NCBI RefSeq assembly: GCF_002102345.1
Contig: NZ_LQPP01000043.1
Location: forward strand, 248,001-312,000
Direction of reading: 5' to 3'
DNA length: 64,000 nt
Origin: Mycolicibacterium peregrinum
Lineage (GTDB): Bacteria > Actinomycetota > Actinomycetes > Mycobacteriales > Mycobacteriaceae
Positions 50,369 to 59,807 of this stretch are shown here, piece after piece. A model generated the notes under the pieces. The model worked only from the letters and a program-made list of their open reading frames with translations. It did not search any database and was not told where the DNA came from. How positions within the stretch are numbered: position 1 is the stretch's first letter; the number at the start of each line of letters is the position of its first letter. Made by a program: the position numbers and the translations under genes.

Positions 50369-51364
50369 TCAGTCCTCGGTCTCGGTCTCGGGCTGCCCGA
50401 TCAGGTTGCGGGCGCCGGTAGGGCCGAGCAGTTCCCGGAACGCCTGGATGGTGTAGCCGACGACGACGGCGTCGGTCTTCGCGCGGGCGGTGGCAGACCG
50501 CGGCAGGCTGAACAACGGCCCCATCTCCCCGAAGTAGTCGCCGGGGCCGACGGTCTTGATGACTTCCTCACCGCCGCTGGCCAATTCACGGGCAAGCTCG
50601 ATCTCGCCCTCGGTGACGATGTAGATCTGGTCGCCCATCTCGCCCTGAGAGAACAGCACTTCGCCGGCCCCGATGGTCACGGTCTCGGTGTTCTGATGCT
50701 CGACAGCGACGTGAGGGACGAGCTCCACGACCTGGTCGGCCAGCGGCAGGATGCGGGTGTCGTGGGTGGCGACGACGACGACGTGGTCGCCGCTGGCGAG
50801 CTCACGGATGAGCCGCAGCACTTCCTCGACCTGGATGAAATCCAGGTGGGCAGTCGGCTCGTCGGCCAGGATCAGCGGTGGATCGAGGGCGATCGCTCGG
50901 GCGACTGCGACGCGTTGCTGCTGCCCGCCGCTGAGATCGCCGGGGCGGTGGTGCAATCGGCTCTCAAGGTTGACGCGGGTGAGCAATTCGGTGGCGCGTT
51001 CGCGGGCTTCACGCCGGGTCCGACCGGCCGCGCGCAGTGGCACCATCACGTTCTCCAGTGCGGTCAGACTGGGCACCAGGTTGAAGGCCTGGAACACGAT
51101 GCCGACGGTGTCGCGCCGGTAGTCCGACAGCGTCTTCTTGTCGAGCGTCGTCACGTCGATGTCACCGAACTCGATACGACCCGCGGTCGGTTTGAGGATC
51201 CCGCCGAGGCACGACAGCAGCGTCGTCTTCCCGCAGCCGCTGGGGCCCAACAGAATTGACAGCGACCCGGCGGGGACCTCGAGGTCGAGTCCGTCGATCG
51301 GGCGTACCGCGTAGCCGCCGCTGGAGTACTCCACGACGAGGTCTTTGACCATCAGATCAGCCAT
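50369..51364 (-). CDS. MacB-type ABC ATPase with C-terminal cyclic-nucleotide-binding domain (Rv0073-like)
   Basis: A 331-residue protein. Residues 1-220: ABC ATPase (GPSGCGKTT, LSGGQQQR, LILADEPTAHLD). Residues about 230-320: a cNMP-binding fold with FSQGEMGDQIYIVTEGEIEL and GDYFGEMGPLFSLPRSATA, close to the cAMP-binding pattern PGD-FGE...RSATA. The length and partner permease match M. tuberculosis Rv0073/Rv0072. The ATPase may be gated by cAMP, which is abundant in mycobacteria. The gene follows the permease by one base. Confidence 0.9.
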   Translation of the reverse strand: MADLMVKDLVVEYSSGGYAVRPIDGLDLEVPAGSLSILLGPSGCGKTTLLSCLGGILKPTAGRIEFGDIDVTTLDKKTLSDYRRDTVGIVFQAFNLVPSLTALENVMVPLRAAGRTRREARERATELLTRVNLESRLHHRPGDLSGGQQQRVAVARAIALDPPLILADEPTAHLDFIQVEEVLRLIRELASGDHVVVVATHDTRILPLADQVVELVPHVAVEHQNTETVTIGAGEVLFSQGEMGDQIYIVTEGEIELARELASGGEEVIKTVGPGDYFGEMGPLFSLPRSATARAKTDAVVVGYTIQAFRELLGPTGARNLIGQPETETED

Positions 51365-51365
51365 G

Positions 51366-52415
51366 TCAGGGGCCTCGGAACGCCAGTGCGGGGTCGACGT
51401 TCACGGCGCGGCGCAGCCCGGCCACACTGGCCAGCAGGCCCACCGCGACCGCGACGATCGGTAGCGCGACGAATGCCACCGTCGGCACGTCGCAACGCAT
51501 CGGGAACAGTGGTCCGAGCAGCAGTGACAGCCCGGCGCCCAGTACCGCGGCCAGCAGGGCGACCGTCACGGCCTGCATCGCCAGGCCGGCCATGATGGAT
51601 CGGCTGGCCACGCCGACGGCCTTGAACACCGCGAAGTCGCGCGTGCGTTCCAGCGCCGACAGGTAGATCACCGAGCCGACGATCAAAACCGCGACCGCCC
51701 ACAGCAGACCGGCCATCAGGCTCATCGCCTGGTTGGCGCCCCGCAGCGGGCGCACCATGTCATCGACGGCACCGGACCGGTCGACGATCCGGAATTCTGG
51801 TGGTGCTGCGCCAGGGTTGCCGACGATGCCGACCGAGGAGATCAGTTTCTGGCCGGAGAACAGCAGTAGTTGGGCGCCGGGGACCGTCAGGTAGATGTTG
51901 TCCTGGGCGGCCAGGGCGGTGAGGTCGTCGACCAGGCCGACGACGCGCAGTTTCGCCGCGCCGACCGCGACATCGGAGCCGATCGGCTGGTTCATCGTCG
52001 TCGAGACCGCGACCTCGTCGGTGGCGCGCGGGGCCCGGCCCTCCTTCAGCGCCGGTGTGCCCGGTCCTGCCTCGGGAACGCCGAACACGTTGACGTTGCG
52101 CGGAGTGCCGTTGTTGGGGATGGTCGAGGATCCGTAGACGAGCGGGACGGCGGTGGTGACCCCGGGCAGGCGCGCGGCGCGCTGGACGTCGGTGAGCGGC
52201 AGCGGTGCCGAGCCGAGGAACGGGCCCGCCGCGCCCGCCTTGATCATGAAGGCGTCCAGGCCCAGCGCGTCGACACTGCGTTCGGCCTCGACGCGGAAGC
52301 CGTGGGCCAGGCCCGTCAACACCAGCGTCATCGCGAAGACCAGGCCGGTGCCGACGGCGGCGATCAGGAATCGCCGTCGCCGCCACTGCAGATCGCGTAA
52401 CGCCGCCATCAACAC
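51366..52415 (-). CDS. FtsX/MacB-type ABC permease (Rv0072-like)
   Basis: A 349-residue permease with one N-terminal helix, a large extracytoplasmic domain (about 45-225) and three C-terminal helices (FtsX fold). It pairs with the cNMP-regulated ATPase immediately downstream, and the length equals that of Rv0072. Such systems act as mechanotransmitters or exporters rather than solute importers. It is divergent from an acyl-CoA synthetase gene. Confidence 0.88.
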   Translation of the reverse strand: MLMAALRDLQWRRRRFLIAAVGTGLVFAMTLVLTGLAHGFRVEAERSVDALGLDAFMIKAGAAGPFLGSAPLPLTDVQRAARLPGVTTAVPLVYGSSTIPNNGTPRNVNVFGVPEAGPGTPALKEGRAPRATDEVAVSTTMNQPIGSDVAVGAAKLRVVGLVDDLTALAAQDNIYLTVPGAQLLLFSGQKLISSVGIVGNPGAAPPEFRIVDRSGAVDDMVRPLRGANQAMSLMAGLLWAVAVLIVGSVIYLSALERTRDFAVFKAVGVASRSIMAGLAMQAVTVALLAAVLGAGLSLLLGPLFPMRCDVPTVAFVALPIVAVAVGLLASVAGLRRAVNVDPALAFRGP

Positions 52416-52566
52416 GTCAGTGCCCGCCGCATCTCTGCCGACGTTACCGAGGTGGATGTTGCTGGTGGCGGTTATTGGGGCATTTGGTGTGTGGGTCGGG
52501 TTTCGTACCGGTGCCGGACGACCCGCGCACTGCTACTGTCCAGCCAAATCGGCGAGGGGCAGAGGC

Positions 52567-54216
52567 ATGCAAGCAATAGCCGACGTTCGGCAAAAGCTGG
52601 GTCAGATCATCGAGTCGGGGCATGCGGTCGCGCGCCTTGTCGACCGGGGCATCATCGAGCCGCTGGATATCGGTGCCGCGGTGCGCAGCGCCAAACTTGC
52701 CCGGCTGTACGGGCCGCAGGCCACCATGGCGATTCAGGGCGGGCGCCGGTACGCCGACCTGCCTGCGGTGGTCGACGAACGCGGCACGTTGACCTATAAG
52801 CAGGTCGACGACCAGTCATGGGCGTTGGCGCATGGACTGCAAGGCCTGGGCCTCAAGGAAGGCTCCGTAGTCGGGCTGCTGTGCCGGGATCACCGCGGCC
52901 TGATCGTCGCGATGGCCGGCTGCGGCAAACTCGGTGTGCGACTGGTGCTGATGAACACCGGCTTCGCCAAACCGCAGTTCGCGGAGGTGTGTGCGCGTGA
53001 GGGCGTCAGCGTGGTGATGCACGACAGCGAGTTCCTCGGACTGCTCGACGCGCTCCCGGCCGAGCTTCCGCGGATACTGACCTGGGTGGACGACGACGCC
53101 GAGTTACCCGACGGCGCACAGACAATCGACGACATCGTGGCGGCGAACCCGACCGGACCGCTGCCCCCGCCGAGCAAGCCCGGAGGGTCGGTCATCCTGA
53201 CCAGCGGCACCACCGGTCTGCCGAAGGGCGCCCCGCGTGACGCTGTGTCCCCGTTCGCGACTGCGCAGATCGTCGACCGAGTTCCGTTCCCGCGCAAGGG
53301 AACCATGGTGATCGTCTCACCGATCTTCCACAGCACCGGCTGGGCCACCTACCTGGTGGGTGCCGCGTTGGGGAACAAGGTGGTGACGGCGCGGCGGTTC
53401 AACGCCGAGGGCACGCTGAAGCTGATGGCGGAGCAGCGGGCCGACATGCTGGTCGCGGTGCCGACGATGCTGCACCGGATGGTCGAACTGGGCCCCGAGG
53501 TGCTCGGCAAGTACGACACGTCGGCGTTGAAGGTGATCCTGATCGCCGGGTCCGCACTGAGCCCGGAGTTGTCCACTCGGGTCCAGGATGCCTTCGGCGA
53601 CGTGCTGTACAACATGTACGGCTCGACGGAGTGCGCCATCGCCACCATCGCCACGCCGGCCGAACTGCGGGCCGCTCCGGGAACTGCGGGGCGTGCCCCG
53701 GTGACCTGCGAGGTGGTGCTCTACGACGAGAACGACCAGCGGGTAGAAGGCGCCAACCGGCGCGGCCGGATTTTCATCCGCAACGGTGCGCCGTTTCAGG
53801 GCTATACCGATGGTCGCACCAAACAGATCATCGACGGCTACATGTCCAGCGGCGACATGGGCCATTTCGACGAGAACGGATTGCTGTTCGTCGACGGCCG
53901 CGACGACGACATGATTGTCTCCGGTGGTGAGAACGTCTTCCCTCAGGAAGTGGAGAACCTGCTCGAGGAACGTGACGACATCGCCGAGGTGGCGGTCGTC
54001 GGTGTGGATGATGTCGAGTTCGGAAAACGGTTGCGGGCCTTCATCGTTGCGGAACCTGGTGCCAGCCCGGACGCGGCCGAGATCAAGCTGCACGTGAAGA
54101 ACAACCTGGCCCGGCACAAGGTGCCCCGCGATGTGGTGTTCGTCGACGAACTGCCGCGCAACGCCACCGGCAAGCTGCTGCGGCGGGTGCTCGTCGAGAT
54201 GGTCGTCGATACCTGA
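52567..54216 (+). CDS. Fatty-acid-CoA synthetase, FadD2-like
   Basis: A 549-residue adenylate-forming enzyme with P-loop ILTSGTTGLPKGAPR, YGSTE, SSGDMGHFDENG, and the C-terminal PRNATGKLLRR carrying the catalytic Lys. The N-terminus (MQAIADVRQKLGQIIESG) is that of FadD2-like proteins (Rv0270). It activates fatty acids to acyl-CoA. ATG at 52567 follows GGGGCAGAGG; the frame runs much further upstream into the divergent permease gene as a shadow. Confidence 0.88.
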   Translation: MQAIADVRQKLGQIIESGHAVARLVDRGIIEPLDIGAAVRSAKLARLYGPQATMAIQGGRRYADLPAVVDERGTLTYKQVDDQSWALAHGLQGLGLKEGSVVGLLCRDHRGLIVAMAGCGKLGVRLVLMNTGFAKPQFAEVCAREGVSVVMHDSEFLGLLDALPAELPRILTWVDDDAELPDGAQTIDDIVAANPTGPLPPPSKPGGSVILTSGTTGLPKGAPRDAVSPFATAQIVDRVPFPRKGTMVIVSPIFHSTGWATYLVGAALGNKVVTARRFNAEGTLKLMAEQRADMLVAVPTMLHRMVELGPEVLGKYDTSALKVILIAGSALSPELSTRVQDAFGDVLYNMYGSTECAIATIATPAELRAAPGTAGRAPVTCEVVLYDENDQRVEGANRRGRIFIRNGAPFQGYTDGRTKQIIDGYMSSGDMGHFDENGLLFVDGRDDDMIVSGGENVFPQEVENLLEERDDIAEVAVVGVDDVEFGKRLRAFIVAEPGASPDAAEIKLHVKNNLARHKVPRDVVFVDELPRNATGKLLRRVLVEMVVDT

Positions 54217-54326
54217 CGTCGGTGCGCCGGCCCTCATCACGCTTGTCACAGGCAGGCCCGGTGAGACTCCTGGATTGTCGGTGGCTGGTGCGACGATGCG
54301 CGGTTCACTTCAAACAGGAGGTTGAG

Positions 54327-54646
54327 ATGAAGCGTGTATCGGTGGCAGTCGTCGGTCTGGTGGCCGTGGCTCTGGCGACGAGTCCGGCGGCGGTGGCGTC
54401 GCCGTCATGGACCATGCCGAATCTGATCGGGATGGATCTGCAGGGCGCACAGGACGCGATCCAGTCGCTGACGCATGGCGAGGTGTGGTTCAGCAGCTCG
54501 ACCGATCTGACCGGGAGGGCCGGGCCCAGATCAGCGACCGCAATTGGCAGGTGTGCAGCTCGGCTCCGCCGCCCGGGTCGACGTTCGGTACGTCGACCAA
54601 GATCGACTTCGGGGTGGTGCGCATCGACACGGAGAAGTGCCCGTGA
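54327..54646 (+). pseudogene. Secreted PASTA-like small protein, frameshifted
   Basis: It starts with AGGAGG, ATG at 54327, a signal peptide (MKRVSVAVVGLVAVALATSP) and a PASTA-like segment (TMPNLIGMDLQGAQDAIQSL). The frame is then lost near 54513-54516. The +1-shifted frame continues sensibly (GRAQISDRNWQVCSSAPPPG to RIDTEKCP) to TGA at 54646. One missing G in the GGGAGGG run would restore an intact protein of about 106 residues. Either a true recent pseudogene or a sequencing error. Confidence 0.75.
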
Positions 54647-54655
54647 TGGTGTGAC

Positions 54656-54691
54656 TTTTGGGGCTCGAAGCCGTCGCTTCGAGCCCCAAAA
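54656..54691. terminator. Strong bidirectional terminator
   Basis: A perfect 16-bp stem, TTTTGGGGCTCGAAGC (54656-54671) with its inverse complement (54676-54691), closed by CGTC. It is T/A-flanked so it can work on both strands, and lies just after the small secreted gene. Confidence 0.8.
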
Positions 54692-54753
54692 ATCGCTGCA
54701 TGGGCGGTAGGCCGGCCCGTCTTAGTCTGGTTGACGACGGAACCGGGGGCCAG

Positions 54754-55902
54754 ATGTTGCGAGCGATGATGTGTACGTCCGTGCTGTTGGCATTCGGGGT
54801 ATCGATGACGGCGTGCGGCCCCCGGACGGAAGCGCCGATGCCGCCGGATCAATCGAAGGTCTTCTTTCCGGGGACGGTTGAGACCTATGGACTCGACCTC
54901 ACGCCGACCGACCGCGACCATCTGGCCGAGCGGTACGCGCTGCGCCAGATCGATCCGTGCGGTTTCGTCGACCGGAAAACCCTTGAAGGCAACGGCCACA
55001 CGGACTTCAGCTACACCTATTCCTCGGTGTCCTGGATCGAAACCGGTGCGAATTCGCCTATCGCGACACTCGGTGGTGAGGGGTGCACGGTTGGCTTCCC
55101 GGCCACCAAGGCGGGGCTCGAACTTCTGGTCCGACCGGGCGAAGCCCGGTGGAACGACAGCCAGTTCAGTTCCGATCCAGCGCATCCGGGTGTCCTGGGG
55201 ACGACGCCACCGGGCTGCACGTTTCGGGTTCCTCTGCCACTGGCCGGCCTGACCGGCGCACCCGAATCGATGCGGGATCCGGTGGTGGAGGTGTCTGCGG
55301 TGGACGTGACAGACGGGCGGCGGAACTCCGAGGACACCGAGCTGTGCGAGCTCGGTGGGGCGGTCGCGGGTGAGATCGCGGCACACGTCGAAGCCAACGG
55401 CGTCCCGGTGCACACTGATAAGTCTTCAACTGCGACACGGTTTCTGACCGCCGATCCGTGTGCGGCAGCGGCGGATCTTCACGCGGTGGGCTTCGAATGG
55501 TGGGAACCCAAACCCGAAGCGCAGTGGCCGACGACGTGGCGGCATCCCGGTGTGTGCGAACTCCAACTCGATCCGGCCGCTGGCAAATCCGCCACGGCCG
55601 TAGTCAAATACGGACTGGTCAAGTGGTCCGATGACATTGTCAAGATGCCGTGGAGCCCAGAGTCGCAACGTAGCGAGCAGGACGGCGTGACACTGTTCGA
55701 CGTCGGTGGGTCTTCGGGTCCAGACTGTTACGTGATCGCCAACACCAACCGCAGTATTGAACCGGTGACCGTGGGAACCGGGGCTGCCGACCTGGTCGCG
55801 TCAACTCCGATCGTCACGGTGGGAGTGAACGCACCTACCGCAGGGAACTGCGCTGGCAGCGCGAAGGAAGTGGCACTGAGGGCAGTCCAGCGGGCGGGCT
55901 GA
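54754..55902 (+). CDS. Lipoprotein with two DUF3558-like repeats
   Basis: A 382-residue lipoprotein (lipobox SMTACG, Cys about residue 20). Two tandem halves each begin with a DPC motif (RQIDPCGFVD and TADPCAAAADL) and have further Cys, resembling DUF3558 of actinobacterial lipoproteins. ATG at 54754 is chosen to place the signal peptide; the frame starts earlier at 54658 inside the terminator. It is convergent with a membrane protein gene, three bases apart. Function unknown. Confidence 0.8.
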   Translation: MLRAMMCTSVLLAFGVSMTACGPRTEAPMPPDQSKVFFPGTVETYGLDLTPTDRDHLAERYALRQIDPCGFVDRKTLEGNGHTDFSYTYSSVSWIETGANSPIATLGGEGCTVGFPATKAGLELLVRPGEARWNDSQFSSDPAHPGVLGTTPPGCTFRVPLPLAGLTGAPESMRDPVVEVSAVDVTDGRRNSEDTELCELGGAVAGEIAAHVEANGVPVHTDKSSTATRFLTADPCAAAADLHAVGFEWWEPKPEAQWPTTWRHPGVCELQLDPAAGKSATAVVKYGLVKWSDDIVKMPWSPESQRSEQDGVTLFDVGGSSGPDCYVIANTNRSIEPVTVGTGAADLVASTPIVTVGVNAPTAGNCAGSAKEVALRAVQRAG

Positions 55903-55905
55903 GCG

Positions 55906-57021
55906 TCACCGCTTGCACAGCTCGTACATCTGCGTATCCGCATCGACGAGTCGTTGAATGATGTTGGTATAGCTCGCTGTTCGGATCTCGACGCTATCGT
56001 CGGATAGTCCGGGTGTGCGGGCTTGTTCGACGATGCTGACGGCTTCGGCTGACAGATCGCTGATCTGGTGCAGATGCTTGCCGATGGCCGGATCATCGAC
56101 TCGGTCGGCGTAGCGGCCCAATTGAGCTGACCACGCTCGGTACTCCGATAGATCTGGCCCGCCGGGGCCGATTTGGCCCGGGTCGAGAAGGTCCTGGTGG
56201 TCAGCGATGTAGCCAACTGCTGCCCGGGCGGTGCGGCAGTCTCGGCCGGACTCTTGCGTGAAGAATAAGGTGGCCAGCATAGCCGCGGCCAGCAACACGA
56301 GAATGACACCGATTCGAAGCAGATGCTCACGGGTCGTCGGCACCGCGGGAGGCACGGCGTGAGCGACCGCAGCGGCGATCTCCGGATCGGCATCGGCGGT
56401 GGCGCGCAACTGTGCCAGATGCGGGGCGCGTCGGCGTCGGACCCATGCGGGCCATACCTGTGCGACCACCATCATCACGGCCAGGACCAGAAACATTACG
56501 GCCAGTCGAGGCTGGTCTGTCATGAATTCAACGGCGGGAAGCGGTACGGCGAACAGTCCGATGAGCACCCAGGTGAGGCGGCGGCCCGTCGGGGTGACAC
56601 GGTTCCGGTGTGCCCGGGCCAGATCGCTGGCGCGCACGGCGGCGGTCAGCACCGCCGGGTCGGTGGGTACCGGACCGCGACGCAGTGCCCTGGCGGTTGC
56701 GGTGCGCTGGGCGGCGGTGAGGCCCTCGAGCACGGTGGCGTAGGTTCTCACGACGGGTCGGCCGAGCAGGGTGATCGGGATGCCGGCTACCAGCCCGAAT
56801 ATGGCCAGTCCGATCGCGTCAACCCAGATCGGCCACGGCGTCGACCAATGGTATTCGGGTCGCAGCACGGCCCAGCCAAACAACAAGGACCACACCGTTA
56901 TCCATGCCGAATTGACGAGCCAACGAGCCCACCATGGTGCGGTGTTGTACCAAACCCACAACGGACTGTGTCCTTTCGACGGATGACGCGGTGTTCCAGT
57001 TGACCCCTGCGATTGTGACAT
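55906..57021 (-). CDS. Membrane protein, hypothetical
   Basis: A 371-residue protein with two N-terminal helices (about 30-75), two central helices (about 140-190), one further helix (about 245-265) and a C-terminal helical domain of about 100 residues with three Cys, likely outside the membrane. The ATG at 57021 is the first plausible start; no strong ribosome site is visible, and the frame extends 52 Arg/His-rich codons upstream that do not look real. No family is recognised. Confidence 0.7.
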   Translation of the reverse strand: MSQSQGSTGTPRHPSKGHSPLWVWYNTAPWWARWLVNSAWITVWSLLFGWAVLRPEYHWSTPWPIWVDAIGLAIFGLVAGIPITLLGRPVVRTYATVLEGLTAAQRTATARALRRGPVPTDPAVLTAAVRASDLARAHRNRVTPTGRRLTWVLIGLFAVPLPAVEFMTDQPRLAVMFLVLAVMMVVAQVWPAWVRRRRAPHLAQLRATADADPEIAAAVAHAVPPAVPTTREHLLRIGVILVLLAAAMLATLFFTQESGRDCRTARAAVGYIADHQDLLDPGQIGPGGPDLSEYRAWSAQLGRYADRVDDPAIGKHLHQISDLSAEAVSIVEQARTPGLSDDSVEIRTASYTNIIQRLVDADTQMYELCKR

Positions 57022-57074
57022 CGTCGGCCACCTGTCCGTTGCGCCAGTTTCCGCCGGAACAGAGCCTCGAACTC

Positions 57075-58475
57075 TTAGGTGGCAGAGGTGACGAGCTTCG
57101 TGAACTCGGCCTCGATACCTGCGGTGATGACGGCGGCGTCGGTGACATGGCGGGTGTCGGCAGCGACCGACAGGCACAGGTTGTCAGCCCAGGACATGGC
57201 AATCACGCTGGGTCCCATGCCGTGATACAGCGGGCCGGCGGGGTAGAAGCTCAGTGCCGGCATGTTGAGGAACACCGGATCCTCCACCGCGATACCGCTG
57301 GCATTCGACACGATGACGTTGCACGGCCAGGAGATTCGTTCAGCCAGGCCGAAGCGTTCGATGCTCCGGAACAGCAGATTGACCGCCCGCCCCGGCGCAT
57401 ATTCGTTCCACTGCCGGAACAGGTTGATGCCGCGGCGTTCCTGCACGGCCTTGACGGCACGGCCATGGTCGGCGATCGCGAGGAGTCGCAGGACAGGATC
57501 GGAGATCGTGGTGTTGAGGTTCACGCGCAGCACGGTGGTGGTGCCGACACCATCGGTGATGTACTCCGAGGTGTCTGCGCTCCGCATCGCGTAGGGCACC
57601 GCCGCCACGAGCGGTTTCTGTGGACGTTCGCCCCGGCCGGCGAGCGCACCGTCCAGGGCCGCCCCCACGCAGCTGAGCAGGACGTGATTGATGGTGACCG
57701 AATACTTTTCGGTCACCGCCTGCAGATCTGCCATCGGCAGCACCGCGACCGCTGCCGTCGAGGAACCCGACAGCGAGCAGTTCAGCGTGGTCTTGGGTGC
57801 CTTGACCTTGAGATGTCGTGCGGCCCACCGGCTGCCGGTGGTGCGTGCCGACATCGCAACCAGGCGTGGCAACCGTCGCAGCCGTTTCGCCTTGCGGCGC
57901 AGCGCATCGCCCACGATCGCCGAGGGCCGCGCCGGGAACGATGACGCCGGTGCGATGGGTCGGGGCGGTTTGGCGCTCAGATCGCCGGGTGTCATCAGGC
58001 AACCGACGACCTCCATGGCGGCGTCGCCGTCGACAAGCAGGTGATGGATGACCGAGATCAGATATGCGTGGCGCTCGTCGTCCTCGATGACGTACATGTG
58101 CCACAGCGGTTCTCGACGGTCGAGATGGGTGGCGCGGACCTGGGCCAGCACCTTGGAGGCTCCCTGCGCGCCGCCCGGCGCCGGCATCGGCAGCGCCGTC
58201 ACATGCGCTGAGACGTCGATCTCGGGTCGGGCCACCAGCATCGGCCGGTCTGGGTTGAACCACGGGTCGAGGAGCACCTTGCGGTACGCCGGCATCAGGT
58301 GCATACGGTTGTTCAGTGCCGACACCACGTGCTCCCGCAGATCACCGGGCACCGAGCTGCGGTCCACATGGATCAACGACATTCCGTTGCCAACCTGCAG
58401 TTCGGTCTCCTGATACAGCTGCCAGGCATCCATCCCGCTGACACGTTCCGCGCGGGCACCCTGCATGCTCGTCAC
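57075..58475 (-). CDS. Wax ester synthase/diacylglycerol acyltransferase (WS/DGAT)
   Basis: A 466-residue acyltransferase with HHLLVDG (His144, His145, Asp149), the WS/DGAT catalytic motif, MDAWQLYQETE at the N-terminus and VIVSNASG near the C-terminus. These enzymes make triacylglycerol or wax esters for storage. GTG at 58475 is four bases after GGGGA; ATG at 58466 is an alternative. It lies 26 bp downstream of the Rieske oxygenase gene on the same strand, so it probably shares that gene's KstR-controlled promoter. Confidence 0.9.
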   Translation of the reverse strand: MTSMQGARAERVSGMDAWQLYQETELQVGNGMSLIHVDRSSVPGDLREHVVSALNNRMHLMPAYRKVLLDPWFNPDRPMLVARPEIDVSAHVTALPMPAPGGAQGASKVLAQVRATHLDRREPLWHMYVIEDDERHAYLISVIHHLLVDGDAAMEVVGCLMTPGDLSAKPPRPIAPASSFPARPSAIVGDALRRKAKRLRRLPRLVAMSARTTGSRWAARHLKVKAPKTTLNCSLSGSSTAAVAVLPMADLQAVTEKYSVTINHVLLSCVGAALDGALAGRGERPQKPLVAAVPYAMRSADTSEYITDGVGTTTVLRVNLNTTISDPVLRLLAIADHGRAVKAVQERRGINLFRQWNEYAPGRAVNLLFRSIERFGLAERISWPCNVIVSNASGIAVEDPVFLNMPALSFYPAGPLYHGMGPSVIAMSWADNLCLSVAADTRHVTDAAVITAGIEAEFTKLVTSAT

Positions 58476-58501
58476 TTTGTCCCCAATCCCTTGCCGTCAG
58501 G

Positions 58502-59503
58502 TCACGACGATGATGTGTAGAACTGCCGCACCCAATGCCGGTACTTGCCGATCGGGCCGTCACCCGGCGCCAGTTTGGGATGCTCGAGATAGACCTTTTC
58601 GTCCCAGATGATCTGGTCGCGCTGGACCTCGTAGGCGACGACCTGCAGCACGATCCAGCCGAGGAGCCGTTCGACCGGAGCCAGCAGAGCGCGGAGCGCC
58701 TTGTTGCGGGCGCGCTTCTTGGCGCTGATGCCGATGTAGATGTCGACGCGACGTTCGGCGACAGGGGTGGGCAGCACCATCTGGCGGACGGTCAGACCGC
58801 CCTGAATCGCGATCTCGACCAGCGAGAACCCGAGCCCGATCAGGACGGAATTGAAGTGGAAGTTGATGCCGCCGATGACCGGGACAGGTTTGGTGCCACC
58901 GTATTCGGTGTGGATCCGGGGTCCATCGACCTCCATCGGCTTGGGGACGACGAAGTTGCGGAACTTGTGGATCGTCGCGAAATGCGCGTGATCGAGGCCG
59001 TTTTCGTTGACTTCCTGAGGATGAGTGTGGAAGTGCAGTTTCTTCGTGGCGATCGGATGCCAGTCGGGGTCGGACTCGGGCAGTTCCAGTTCGAACGTCG
59101 GTGGCTGTCCTTCGGGGCCGTGCCAGACCATGATCATGCCGAGATGGTTGCGCACCGGAAGCGTGGTGAGGGCGGCGCCGCGGGGCGGTTCACCGGTCGG
59201 GGTGGAGACACACTTGCCGGTGGCCGCGAATTTGAACTCGTGGAACGGGCACACGATGGTGTCGCCTTCGATCCAGCCGCCCTTGCCGACGTGGGCACCC
59301 AGATGCGGGCAGAACGGCACGGCGGCCGAGAGTTCGCCCGACGCGGTGCGGAACAGCACGATCTCACCGTCGAGGAATCGGCGGGTCAGCACGGTGCCGC
59401 GGCGCAGTTCGTGGGCGAAAGCCACGGCGTACCAGCTGTACGGGTACGGCGGGTACGGGTCCCCGACCCGGCTCAGACTGGTCGACTCGGTTGCGGAGGT
59501 CAT
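58502..59503 (-). CDS. Rieske non-heme iron oxygenase, KshA-like
   Basis: A 333-residue oxygenase component. Rieske motif CPHLGAH...CPFHEF (Cys65, His67, Cys85, His88); mononuclear iron site NGLDHAHFATIH (Asn168, Asp171, His174, His179), the KshA/DdmC-type pattern. KshA performs 9-alpha-hydroxylation of 3-ketosteroids in cholesterol breakdown; this protein is shorter than typical KshA, so the steroid substrate may differ. ATG at 59503 follows AAGGG. A KstR-type operator sits in its promoter, supporting a steroid role. Confidence 0.87.
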   Translation of the reverse strand: MTSATESTSLSRVGDPYPPYPYSWYAVAFAHELRRGTVLTRRFLDGEIVLFRTASGELSAAVPFCPHLGAHVGKGGWIEGDTIVCPFHEFKFAATGKCVSTPTGEPPRGAALTTLPVRNHLGMIMVWHGPEGQPPTFELELPESDPDWHPIATKKLHFHTHPQEVNENGLDHAHFATIHKFRNFVVPKPMEVDGPRIHTEYGGTKPVPVIGGINFHFNSVLIGLGFSLVEIAIQGGLTVRQMVLPTPVAERRVDIYIGISAKKRARNKALRALLAPVERLLGWIVLQVVAYEVQRDQIIWDEKVYLEHPKLAPGDGPIGKYRHWVRQFYTSSS

Positions 59504-59666
59504 CAATCGCCCTTCCCCTCGTGGCGGCTGGCACCGCCGTCAGGGGACACGCCAAAGTGATGGCACCGTTTGCTGCCGGTGCCGAGCGCGAAGATCCCCC
59601 ACGTGCGATGCGGCCCCCATGGTTTTGCTCATCTGCCGAACGCCGCTCATTCGCGCAGACAATCAA

Positions 59667-59695
59667 TCTGTACTGGAACGTGTTCTAGTTTGCAA
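59667..59695 (-). promoter_or_regulatory. Promoter with KstR-type operator
   Basis: The plus-strand sequence TGGAACGTGTTCTA (59674-59687) matches the KstR consensus TNNAACNNGTTNNA exactly. On the minus strand it fills the 17-bp spacer between -35 TTGCAA (59695-59690) and -10 TACAGA (59672-59667). KstR is the TetR repressor of the mycobacterial cholesterol regulon. The gap 59504-59807 holds no gene; the rest of it is 5' leader and the region after the kinase gene. Confidence 0.75.
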
Positions 59696-59807
59696 ACCGG
59701 GGGTTCGCCGGGGAGTCGCGACACGGGCGTCGACCCGTTTCCCGCCACCCAGATGGGCTGGCCGTTCGCAGGGCTCAGCGTCGTGTATCCGACGTGGTCG
59801 TCGCCCG

